From the IMG/VR virus record IMGVR_UViG_3300034102_000904, positions 1 through 30,578 of that record: a stretch of 30,578 nucleotides of DNA; one strand, given 5' to 3'. This DNA comes from a virus. Numbering within the stretch: the first letter of the stretch is position 1; every line of letters starts with the position of its first letter. A model generated the notes under the pieces. The model saw only the letters and a program-made list of their open reading frames with translations. It had not been told where the DNA came from and did not search any database. Positions 15,143 through 22,284 of the stretch are shown here, in pieces. Position numbers and translations under genes: made by a program.

Positions 15143-15158
15143 CAGGTATTTACACCTG
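15143..15158 (-). promoter_or_regulatory. Palindrome with TAAATA core just before the nucleotidyltransferase ATG
   Basis: CAGGT (15143-15147) and ACCTG (15154-15158) flank GTAAAT on the minus strand; the whole holds TGTAAATA, close to the T4 late promoter box TATAAATA. It sits only one base from the ATG at 15141, so it could be a late promoter giving a leaderless RNA, an operator or a chance match. A near copy precedes the radical SAM gene. Confidence 0.3.
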
Positions 15159-15602
15159 GATGTCTTCCATGCCTGCAGTTCTTAGGCGTACAACGTGCCC
15201 CATTTGCCACTGTTTGGTATCTAGCCCCTTCATGATACCCAACCATCGATTGCGTAGATATGCCACTTCGTTGATTATGGTTTCGTAATCAATTACTTCA
15301 TCTTCGCCATCCACATACTTTTCAGCATCTCGACTGGTAAGCGCACGAGCATAACCTTCTAGATACTTTTGAAAGTGTTTTCTACGGATTTTACGTAGTT
15401 GAATGTTGAGAAAGTTCAACACAGCTTCAATTTCTTGAAGCTGGTTGTACCTAAACTCAGTAATGCCCGGAAGTGCTGTTATGTTTTTTTCAACAATTCC
15501 AGCAATGCGGCAGTCTTTTTTGGCGTCAGTTATTTCACGCTCGTAGTGTGCTATAAAATCTGGAATAGCATCGAGATCGGCAACTACTCGACTATACCAC
15601 AT
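15150..15602 (-). CDS. uvsY: UvsY-like recombination mediator
   Basis: In T4, UvsY loads UvsX onto gp32-coated single-stranded DNA. This 150-aa helical, basic protein has the length and layout of UvsY from aquatic T4-like phages: an N-terminal YEREITDAKKD helix, RYNQLQEIEAVLNFLNIQLRKIRRKHFQ, SRDAEKYVDGEDEV, and the C-terminal block EVAYLRNRWLGIMKGLDTK followed by RLRTAGMED, which aligns with the end of T4 UvsY. The position two genes from uvsX and in the gp32 unit supports it. ATG 15602 overlaps the preceding stop (TAATG). The identification rests on resemblance and context, not strong motifs. Confidence 0.68.
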   Translation of the reverse strand: MWYSRVVADLDAIPDFIAHYEREITDAKKDCRIAGIVEKNITALPGITEFRYNQLQEIEAVLNFLNIQLRKIRRKHFQKYLEGYARALTSRDAEKYVDGEDEVIDYETIINEVAYLRNRWLGIMKGLDTKQWQMGHVVRLRTAGMEDIQV

Positions 15603-15868
15603 TAATTTTCCCAGTCGTCTTCGTTGTAATCCTCTTCTTCAGGATCCTCTTCTTCGTCGTCTTCTGTGTAGTCTTTGTCGTTGTCAAGATATGCTGTTAG
15701 TGCTCGTTTGATATCGGTGTCACCTTTGAATGCGGTCCGAATATCCTCAACATCACTATCATTGTCCATTAAAACTTGTACCACAGTTTCTGCTGCCTCG
15801 TTGCGATCAACTGTGTTTACAAATCGCTTGAGCTCTCCCCAAATTTCTGCTGCAACTGTTTCACTCAT
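15602..15868 (-). CDS. Small acidic protein between uvsX and uvsY, 88 aa
   Basis: Starts MSETVAAEIWGELKRFVNTVD and ends in a run of Asp and Glu with few other residues (from about residue 62 on), giving a very acidic disordered tail. No family recognised. ATG at 15868 overlaps the uvsX stop by ATGA; the stop overlaps the uvsY-like start by TAATG. An acidic tail of this sort could mimic DNA or bind UvsX or gp32, whose T4 homologs use acidic tails for protein contacts; this is inference from position and composition. Confidence 0.75.
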   Translation of the reverse strand: MSETVAAEIWGELKRFVNTVDRNEAAETVVQVLMDNDSDVEDIRTAFKGDTDIKRALTAYLDNDKDYTEDDEEEDPEEEDYNEDDWEN

Positions 15869-16920
15869 TCTGCTTCCTCCTCGCCGGTACTTACCTCTTC
15901 CTTGATATTTCCAAAGTCTTTCATCACAGTGTCAAGACAGTTATCATCATTGCGTTCCCAACCTTTGCGGAACTTCTTGATGATTTCACCTTCGGTTGTG
16001 GTAAACACTAGACTGTTGCCTTCTTTCTTGAGCAGTCCTTTTTTCTCAATCAAATCAGTTAATCCTGAGTAAGGACTCATACCTGTTGTGTAAGGAATCT
16101 TGACTTGCACGCCTTCGAATGGTTTGGCATAGCGTGTTTTCATTACTTTGCAACCAGCACGGATGCCCATGACATCAGTAATCTTGTTGCCGTCCTCATC
16201 CTCTTTCAGTTTCATTTTCTTCATGGCCACAACAATTGAGCTGGCGTAAATGAAACCTTGACCGCCACTAATTTTGTCGTCTGGGTCAAACATATCCTGG
16301 CTTGCGTATGTGTGATTGGTACAAACCAAACCCACATTGTATGAACCAAACATGTTCACACAGTTGCGCACCAAGGCGGTGAGAGCTTTGGGTTTACGTC
16401 CTAGATCACCCTTCATTTCGCCTGCATCAAACTGGTTCACATCAGTGGGCGTTAGCAACATACCCAATGAGTCAATCACAAACATGACCTTGGGACGCTC
16501 ACCATCAGGCAAGGCCTTGTAGTCACTCATGAATGTGGAGATAGTTTTAGCCACATCATCAATCATGGCCATACTCAGCTTGAGTAGTTTACTATCGCTT
16601 GTGTCAACTCCGAGTGCTTTGAGCCAATCTTCATCAAGAGCATTTTCACTGTCAATTAGCACCACAAAGATGCCTTGCTCTTGTGCGTTCTTCACAATGT
16701 TACCTGAACAGATATAACTTTTACCTGCACCCGAGTCGCCAGCAAACACAGTGACCTTGCCTAGTGGAATGCCACGGTTAAAGTCTCCTGAGATCAGGTA
16801 GTTCAAGGCATAGTTGCCTGTAGATATCCAGTCTGTAGGATCGTTAAATCCAATACTAAGACCATCAATGCTCTTAGTGATTTCCTTGCGGAACTTGCTT
16901 ACGTCAAATGGTTTTCCCAT
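15865..16920 (-). CDS. uvsX: UvsX recombinase (RecA family)
   Basis: Strand-exchange recombinase of T4-like phages, 351 aa (T4 UvsX is 391). Walker A GDSGAGKS at residues 61-68, Walker B VMFVIDSLGM at 145-154, and the region GLVCTNHTYASQDMFDPDDKISGGQGF at about 203-229, which corresponds to the RecA/UvsX DNA-binding loop region and the conserved Gly-Gly. ATG at 16920 has AAGGA upstream at about seven bases. It lies between the 257-aa unknown and the small acidic gene in the gp32 unit. Assignment is firm. Confidence 0.96.
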   Translation of the reverse strand: MGKPFDVSKFRKEITKSIDGLSIGFNDPTDWISTGNYALNYLISGDFNRGIPLGKVTVFAGDSGAGKSYICSGNIVKNAQEQGIFVVLIDSENALDEDWLKALGVDTSDSKLLKLSMAMIDDVAKTISTFMSDYKALPDGERPKVMFVIDSLGMLLTPTDVNQFDAGEMKGDLGRKPKALTALVRNCVNMFGSYNVGLVCTNHTYASQDMFDPDDKISGGQGFIYASSIVVAMKKMKLKEDEDGNKITDVMGIRAGCKVMKTRYAKPFEGVQVKIPYTTGMSPYSGLTDLIEKKGLLKKEGNSLVFTTTEGEIIKKFRKGWERNDDNCLDTVMKDFGNIKEEVSTGEEEAE

Positions 16921-16922
16921 GT

Positions 16923-17696
16923 TTATTCCTTTAGTATGCTTACTGTTTGTTTAACTTCTAAATTTCTTAACCAGATATTTTTAAGATCTAACACATTATC
17001 ATAGTAGTTGTGAAAATTGCCAATTGGCAAACTATTACCCAGTGCAGGCAACTTACGCTGTTGACACCATGTTTGATATTCAGGTGGTGGTGTAACAGTA
17101 TAAAATTTTTCTAACAAAATGTCAACCGCTCGTGTGGTTACAATATTAAAATTATTTGTTTCACTATCTGGCTCACTGCCAACACACCATTGATTATAAG
17201 TATCACGTCCTAAATTATCATAGTGTATGCTTATTTGGTACTTGTCTAGTGTCAGCATCTCTTCAACATCGTGTCTGCTAGGCACAAAAGTTTTGTACGT
17301 TTTGGACTCTAGTCGAACATATTTAAAATAAATTTCAACTTGATGAATCAGGTCATTGATCAAATTATAATCAATGCCGTTATGACTGCACAAATTTCCT
17401 AAATTAGGATGTTCGGAAATTTTTGAAACCCATTGTTTATGTAACAAATTAAAGTATGACTGATCTATTGACTTTTGTACTGTAAACTTTACAATTTTAA
17501 CACGGTCTAAAAATTGGTTAATGATATCCAACGCAGATAGTAGATTGTCCAGTACTTGATGAATCTTTGCATAATACATCGTTGCAGTGAACAAACTAGC
17601 ATCCGTGGTTACTGAATCGATCCATGTTTGAACAATTTTGTTTTTACATGGATCGATTAGCAATGTGTCACCAGTTTGATTAAAAACCAGTTTCAT
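16923..17696 (-). CDS. Hypothetical 257-aa protein between gp32 and uvsX
   Basis: No family recognised. Starts MKLVFNQTGDTLLIDPCKNK, rich in Asn, Gln, Tyr and Leu, AT-richer than its neighbours, no signal peptide or membrane segment. Helical stretches with regular leucines (LDNLLSALDIINQFLDRVKIVKF; about residues 50-72) alternate with polar loops; the end is ILKE. It follows gp32 by 7 bp and precedes uvsX by 2 bp, so it belongs to the recombination unit; AGGA lies immediately before the ATG (too close for ideal initiation). A role in DNA handling or late sensing is possible but not shown. Confidence 0.8.
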   Translation of the reverse strand: MKLVFNQTGDTLLIDPCKNKIVQTWIDSVTTDASLFTATMYYAKIHQVLDNLLSALDIINQFLDRVKIVKFTVQKSIDQSYFNLLHKQWVSKISEHPNLGNLCSHNGIDYNLINDLIHQVEIYFKYVRLESKTYKTFVPSRHDVEEMLTLDKYQISIHYDNLGRDTYNQWCVGSEPDSETNNFNIVTTRAVDILLEKFYTVTPPPEYQTWCQQRKLPALGNSLPIGNFHNYYDNVLDLKNIWLRNLEVKQTVSILKE

Positions 17697-17703
17697 TCCT
17701 GGC

Positions 17704-18702
17704 TTATTGCTTGTTTTGACGAGCGCGGATCATGGCCAAGATGTCTTGGGCATTACCACTAGGTTTGGCTGCTGTGACTGGCGCGGCAGCAGGTGCTGGT
17801 TCTTCATCAAATGCATCTTCGGCAACAGCCGCTGCTGGAGTAGCAACTTTGAGTACTGGCTTGGCAGCAGGTGCTGGTGTGTCTTCTGCATCACCGGCTG
17901 CGGCACCACCAGGTGCAGCCACGCCAGCTGGGCGGAAGTATTGACCCCAACGCTCAGTGTCGTATGGTTGTCCATCTACTGATGCTTCAAACATCTCTTT
18001 GATGACCTTCAACTCAACATCGCCGGGACGCTTGGGCAGGAATGTGCTCAAGTCATACAAGCCGTGAGTTTCAATTGCAGCCTGTTCAGCTTCTGTGAGT
18101 GCTGATTCTTTTCTAGCCCACTTGGAACTGTTGTAGTCAGCAAAACCACCCTTTTGTGTTTTGGTGATACGGAAGTCCAAGCCACGCATCAAGTCAGTTG
18201 GCAATTCTTCCAACTCAGGATCCATCAACGCACCCTTGATTAGAGTAAACAGCTGAGGTCCAATGATGAACTTACGGATGGGATTGTCCGGAGTTTTGTC
18301 TTCGGAGATGGGATTCTCACGCACAAAACCTTGGAACAGGTATGAACGTTTCTTCCAGTACTTACGACCCATGTCTTCAAGGCTCTTGTCCTTGAACCAA
18401 GTACGAACTTCTGCCAGTACCGGGCAGGCGTCTCCCCACATTTCCACGCAGGGTACTTGTACAAATACTTGTTTTGATTCCATCTCTCCTTTGACGCCAT
18501 TGAATGGCAGTCGGATCATTGCTCGTTCGACCCAGAAAAATGTGTTTTTTGTGTTACCGTCAGGTAGGAAGCGTAGTGTGGCCGATTGACCTTCTTCCAT
18601 GTTCCAGTGTGGATAAATTGCTCGATCGCCTCCACCTTGGTTTGAGTTGCCTTTTGTGTCAGCTGCCTGTAGTCTTGCTCGGATTTCTGCTAAAGATGCC
18701 AT
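17704..18702 (-). CDS. gp32: gp32-type single-stranded DNA-binding protein
   Basis: T4 gp32 homolog, 332 aa: coats single-stranded DNA and recruits replication and recombination proteins. The N-terminal region with LAEIRARLQAADTKGN corresponds to the self-association B domain. The OB core starts near YPHWNMEEGQSATLRFLPDG, with aromatic residues and the His/Cys region (VPCVEMWGDACPV, probable zinc ligands). The C-terminus is Ala/Pro- and acid-rich and ends in DILAMIRARQNKQ, a typical acidic-then-basic tail for partner binding. ATG 18702 is preceded by AAGGAG at good spacing. It is first in a unit that includes uvsX and the uvsY-like gene. Confidence 0.94.
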   Translation of the reverse strand: MASLAEIRARLQAADTKGNSNQGGGDRAIYPHWNMEEGQSATLRFLPDGNTKNTFFWVERAMIRLPFNGVKGEMESKQVFVQVPCVEMWGDACPVLAEVRTWFKDKSLEDMGRKYWKKRSYLFQGFVRENPISEDKTPDNPIRKFIIGPQLFTLIKGALMDPELEELPTDLMRGLDFRITKTQKGGFADYNSSKWARKESALTEAEQAAIETHGLYDLSTFLPKRPGDVELKVIKEMFEASVDGQPYDTERWGQYFRPAGVAAPGGAAAGDAEDTPAPAAKPVLKVATPAAAVAEDAFDEEPAPAAAPVTAAKPSGNAQDILAMIRARQNKQ

Positions 18703-18722
18703 AGTTTATTTCTCCTTAAAAA

Positions 18723-18765
18723 GTTGCCTATGTGTTGCCTATCTAAAATTAGATCTTTGTTGCCT
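18723..18765 (-). repeat. Three GTTGCCT repeats and an AT-rich stem in the gp32 leader
   Basis: GTTGCCT occurs at 18723-18729, 18734-18740 and 18759-18765 (AGGCAAC in the message). Between the second and third lies the inverted repeat ATCTA / TAGAT (18741-18745 and 18750-18754). T4 gp32 represses its own translation by binding its leader RNA; this arrangement is a candidate for a similar operator, by inference only. Confidence 0.55.
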
Positions 18766-18783
18766 GTGACGCACAAACAATAA

Positions 18784-18811
18784 AGCGCATACACCATGTA
18801 GTATATGCGCT
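18784..18811 (-). terminator. Inverted repeat: terminator or operator over the gp32 promoter -10
   Basis: AGCGCATA (18784-18791) pairs with TATGCGCT (18804-18811), 8-bp stem and 12-base loop. On the minus strand it is followed by TTTATTGTTTG, so it can act as an intrinsic terminator for transcription from the 334-aa gene. It also covers the -10 of the gp32 promoter (18800-18805), which suggests an operator role instead or as well. Confidence 0.6.
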
Positions 18812-18828
18812 ATTTGCCTTGGTGTCAA
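18800..18828 (-). promoter_or_regulatory. Consensus sigma70 promoter for gp32
   Basis: Minus-strand -35 TTGACA (18823-18828), exactly 17 bp, -10 TATACT (18800-18805). It gives a leader of about 90 bases before the gp32 ATG at 18702. The -35 overlaps the stop of the preceding 334-aa gene. Confidence 0.75.
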
Positions 18829-19829
18829 GAGTATTTATGAGCAAGTTGTTCTAAACTAATAATATCATAAGGCTTTTGCCGAAGCTGTTGTTGATTATGA
18901 GCAAACACATCAACATTGGCTACAAACAGCTCGTGCAGTTGTTCTATGTTTGATGCCAACTCTACCAAACTTTTGATATAGGCCATAAATCTAGGTTCCG
19001 TGGCAACTATATGTGAATCAGCGTCGTGATCTTCTACGTCATCCCAACTGTAATCTACTCCAATAGGTAGTTTCCATCCATCATTCACAAGAGTACGATA
19101 AAAATACCTTGGACCAAAATTCATCACAAATCTTCCCTGGATTAGCTGATCATAAGTTTTTTCCGAATACAGCACAGTGGGCCCTTTACACAATGACTCA
19201 ACTTGTGCTGATATGTATGTGTTGTCAAAATATTTTCTAGCAGGTGGTGCTGCCATCAATTTCTCAAGGTCTGTAACTCCAGTTTCACTTGGTAAACTTG
19301 CTGATGCAAGTTGTCCGCTATGGTAGCCAGAAAGATGTTTTACTTGATAGTATAAATGTTGTTTAATTGGCCAATTGTTTTTGCCGTACAAAGAAAGCAG
19401 TGCACCGGGCCGTCTAGCCAATTCTATAGGCCATTGATTGTAATTTTCGGGCGGCAATTGTTTCCATGTAGGCCGACGGTCAAGATACGCAGATTTAGTT
19501 CGATTCCAGTAGAAATCATAATGCAACAGATTTTTTATGCCAGGAATGGGTGTTTTACAAGCTGTTAATAATACAGTTGGTATGATTTTTTGATAATGCT
19601 CAACTAACGCAAGACATTCAGGGGGTGTTGCTGGGTGAGCGTGAAATACATCGTAGAAAACTAATTTTTTTACTAAGTGAGTTTTTATGTACTGCTTGAG
19701 TTTTTTTGAATCAACCCACCAAAAGTAAACCCATAGTTCGGTCGACTGTTGATTCTGAACTATGGGTAACCAGCTGGGATATTCAAAAATATTAGGATCG
19801 CTGCCGGGCAATAGTGCTACCTCATGCAT
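18825..19829 (-). CDS. Exostosin-like/glycosyltransferase-type protein, distant relative of 10777-11790
   Basis: A 334-aa protein whose C-terminal part (QVESLCKGPTVLYSEKTYDQLIQGRFVMNFGPRYFYR, around residues 208-250, then GVDYSWDD) aligns by eye with the ESV...LTEKIYKPI...MVIG...DESYDEE region at 10777-11790. The N-terminal half looks like a Rossmann domain (MHEVALLPGSDPNIFEYPSW; KKLVFYDVFHAHPATPPE). It is separated from the other glycan genes and sits between gp32 and the 808-aa phage gene. ATG 19829 has only a weak AGG upstream. It may be a glycosyltransferase acting with the cassette; confidence in function is limited. Confidence 0.62.
   Translation of the reverse strand: MHEVALLPGSDPNIFEYPSWLPIVQNQQSTELWVYFWWVDSKKLKQYIKTHLVKKLVFYDVFHAHPATPPECLALVEHYQKIIPTVLLTACKTPIPGIKNLLHYDFYWNRTKSAYLDRRPTWKQLPPENYNQWPIELARRPGALLSLYGKNNWPIKQHLYYQVKHLSGYHSGQLASASLPSETGVTDLEKLMAAPPARKYFDNTYISAQVESLCKGPTVLYSEKTYDQLIQGRFVMNFGPRYFYRTLVNDGWKLPIGVDYSWDDVEDHDADSHIVATEPRFMAYIKSLVELASNIEQLHELFVANVDVFAHNQQQLRQKPYDIISLEQLAHKYS
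18832..18839 (-). promoter_or_regulatory. Possible T4-type late promoter CATAAATA
   Basis: CATAAATA on the minus strand, one mismatch from the T4 late consensus TATAAATA. It lies in the last codons of the 334-aa gene, immediately before the early-type gp32 promoter, so gp32 might have both middle/early and late transcription. Motif match only. Confidence 0.4.
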
Positions 19830-19843
19830 GATTGCCTATTGTG

Positions 19844-22270
19844 TTATTTTAACAAAGCCAGTGATTTTATTCTTGCCAAAAGTGCGTTGTCAGCTTTGCT
19901 TTCATAGTAAGCCTCTTGCTGTTCTCCCATGACAGGAGCCACTGAACCAGCCACTGTGCCCATTTCGTACATGCCACATTCGGTTAGGCCGTGTTCTGGA
20001 CAGTATTCACCTTCCATGGTTGCATTGCATGAACCTTCTTTTATTTCTGTGTTTTTGTCTAGTTGGTCTGCAAAATGCGCAATTGCTGGACTCTTGCCTG
20101 CCATGTATGCATCAACGGCTGCGCCTTCGGGCATTATGCTAACATTGTCTTCGTCTAGTCCGGGATTGGATTGATAGTGGTTGTATGATGTTGCTACATC
20201 GCCTATAAAATCCTCGTCATACGAAATCAAATTGCGAGCAGATCTTGGTGTCATCCCAATAGCAATCAATTCATGATATACTGCATTATAAAAATCTTTG
20301 CTGGTTTTAAGTGTTGCCATTCCTGGTTTTTCGCGTGCCAACGTCTTGGCAACTATTTCATGGGTGTACTCAGAATTTTCATGAATACGACTTTCAGATA
20401 TAGGTACACCAGCATATTTCAGCATGTCATTGAGTTCTGTGTTTTCTGCCATTCTGCCTATAGCGCGACTGATACCAACTTTGCGATTGGCAATCTTAGG
20501 ATCTTTTTCAAATCGTCCAGGTTCTTTGCTTCCACCTGCAAATGCCTGACTTGCAACTCTAGCCCCTTTACGAAATCCGGTACTATTGCTACGGTCGGCT
20601 ACGTCATCAACTGCTTGGTTTACATAGTTGCTGAGTGTGCTGGGACTCAGCTCATCCAACTGATCTTCTGCCACGCCTCTTTTTCTCATGGCTGGATTGT
20701 TAGCGTCACCATAGCCGCCTTGTTTTGCCCAATCATACGGCTCTACGTTGCCCATGTTAACATTGGCTCCTTTGCCGACTGCTTGTTTTACACCGGCAGC
20801 TCGTTTTTGTTGGAACTTGGCATACTGGTCGCCTTCTGGTCCTTTAATTGCTGATGCTACGCCGTGTGCCCAACCTGCTTGGCCAGCTGCTTTTCTACCA
20901 TAACTACTCAATGTTGCTGGACTCAATTCAGCCAACTGATCTTCTGCCACGCCTTGTTCAGGAGTAGTGCCTGGTGCTTGTCGGCCAGCAGCAGGTGCCA
21001 CTGGCTGTTGTTGTTCAGCATCAGGTGTGGTGTTCATTTGAATGCCAAGTTCTTGCAGTCTGGCTTGCACATCTGTGTCATCCCAAATGTTAGCACGAGG
21101 ATCTTGTTCGGCCAAATCACCCAGGATATCAAACAATCGATCATCGCCGATGACATCATACAGTTGTTGTGTGGCATTGGTAGCATCTGGACCAACAATG
21201 AGTTCTTGGCTCATGAGTTCGTTTAGTTTGGCTTGTGCTTCTGGTGTATCTGGCAAGGCCCATGTGCCTTCCATGATGTTGTTTATCCAGTTTTCAAAAA
21301 TTTGTGCTTCTTTCATAGCGGTTCCTCGTTGTTGTATTTTGGCCAGTGTGGGCAATGCAGCCTCTATTCTGGCGTCTAATGTTTGTTCAATAAACATGGT
21401 CTTAAGATCTTCTACCAAGGCAGTTTCATCTCCAATGTCTGCTGGCGTCCAAGATTCAAAATATTGTGTGTATCCACGGCCTGTGGCCATGTGCTGTAGA
21501 TTTCCGCGCAGTTCACTATAGTAGTGCTGTGCAGTTTCTACCAGTTCTTGTGTTACGCCTTCAAACACTCGTTGTTGGCTGGCTCTATTGAATCTGCTCA
21601 ACACAGCCATTTCGCTTACAATTTCGTTGATGTGTTGCCCGCGAATGTCGTAAGGTCTGCCACCTTGTTTCACGTGTTCCAGCATGGCTCGGCCACCTGA
21701 CAGTTTCACAAATGGCAGTTTGAATCGTTCGCCTTCGGCTGTTTCAATGAACAAACTTTCCACATAGCGATAGCGTTTGTCATCTTCGCCAATCATTCGG
21801 TTGTGTTTAATCACCAGTCTGGCTTCTGTTTGCTCACCCACATAGCTGATTTTGCGTGTGCCATAGTAGCCTTCGAATAGGCCTTCTTTGATAGCTGCCA
21901 TACCTTGCATGGTATGTTTGAGTTGATTGATGTCTTTGGGACTGAATGTGTATCTGTGCTGTGTGGCAAAGTTCTTGAGTTCGGGTAAAAAGCCTGTTTC
22001 ACGTTCAGAGCCAAACCAGTCCAGTTTGTCCTGAGGATTTTCCATGGTCTTGCCTAGGTTGTCTCCAAAGAACAACTGTAGGTCGTTTTCGTCACCTAGT
22101 ACAATTACTACTGTGCCGTAGTTTTTTCCGGATCCTGCAACCCAGTCAAACGCAAACGTTTTGGCTTCGTCTGGTGAAGAGTCTTGCCCTTGTCCGTCTG
22201 TGTATTTGACGTCGTAGTCTTTGGTTGCCAGCAAGTCAGCAACGTCTTGAGAAATGTTTTCTATAGCCAT
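19844..22270 (-). CDS. Large uncharacterised phage protein (808 aa), probably late/virion-associated
   Basis: The N-terminal half (about residues 100-340) has a conserved-looking region: ARLVIKHNRMI, GERFKLPFVKLSGGRAM, EHVKQGGRPYDIRGQHI. I recall this pattern from uncharacterised large proteins of aquatic T4-like phages. A Gln/Pro/Ala linker (about 410-435) is followed by two copies of GVAEDQL.ELSP.TLS.Y about 91 residues apart, each with a basic helical tail. The C-terminus carries a Cys/His cluster (CNATMEGEYCPEHGLTECGM), a possible metal site. No transmembrane segment. It follows the terminase by 10 bp and is the last gene before the 334-aa protein. A structural or internal head role is inferred. 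Confidence 0.8.
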   Translation of the reverse strand: MAIENISQDVADLLATKDYDVKYTDGQGQDSSPDEAKTFAFDWVAGSGKNYGTVVIVLGDENDLQLFFGDNLGKTMENPQDKLDWFGSERETGFLPELKNFATQHRYTFSPKDINQLKHTMQGMAAIKEGLFEGYYGTRKISYVGEQTEARLVIKHNRMIGEDDKRYRYVESLFIETAEGERFKLPFVKLSGGRAMLEHVKQGGRPYDIRGQHINEIVSEMAVLSRFNRASQQRVFEGVTQELVETAQHYYSELRGNLQHMATGRGYTQYFESWTPADIGDETALVEDLKTMFIEQTLDARIEAALPTLAKIQQRGTAMKEAQIFENWINNIMEGTWALPDTPEAQAKLNELMSQELIVGPDATNATQQLYDVIGDDRLFDILGDLAEQDPRANIWDDTDVQARLQELGIQMNTTPDAEQQQPVAPAAGRQAPGTTPEQGVAEDQLAELSPATLSSYGRKAAGQAGWAHGVASAIKGPEGDQYAKFQQKRAAGVKQAVGKGANVNMGNVEPYDWAKQGGYGDANNPAMRKRGVAEDQLDELSPSTLSNYVNQAVDDVADRSNSTGFRKGARVASQAFAGGSKEPGRFEKDPKIANRKVGISRAIGRMAENTELNDMLKYAGVPISESRIHENSEYTHEIVAKTLAREKPGMATLKTSKDFYNAVYHELIAIGMTPRSARNLISYDEDFIGDVATSYNHYQSNPGLDEDNVSIMPEGAAVDAYMAGKSPAIAHFADQLDKNTEIKEGSCNATMEGEYCPEHGLTECGMYEMGTVAGSVAPVMGEQQEAYYESKADNALLARIKSLALLK
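20635..20955 (-). repeat. Intragenic 91-codon-spaced repeat in the 808-aa gene
   Basis: The segments encoding GVAEDQLAELSPATLSSY (about 20908-20960) and GVAEDQLDELSPSTLSNY (about 20635-20687) are nearly the same at DNA level (both read ACTCA-rich strings on the plus strand ending in CTTCTGCCACGCC). They mark an internal duplication of a small helical module. Confidence 0.65.
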
Positions 22271-22277
22271 AGTTTGT

Positions 22278-22284
22278 TATTTAG
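22278..22284 (-). promoter_or_regulatory. Possible late promoter GCTAAATAA before the 808-aa gene
   Basis: Minus-strand CTAAATA (within GCTAAATAA) lies 7 bases before the ATG at 22270 and overlaps the terminase stop codon. The same nine bases precede the 202-aa virion-type gene at 26811. The TAAATA core fits T4 late promoters, with a C instead of TA at the 5' side. Confidence 0.38.

Noticed and set aside
20273-21521. Several plus-strand ORFs of 120-193 aa
   Set aside because: All are antisense to the 808-aa phage gene, which has conserved-looking segments and internal repeats in its own frame.
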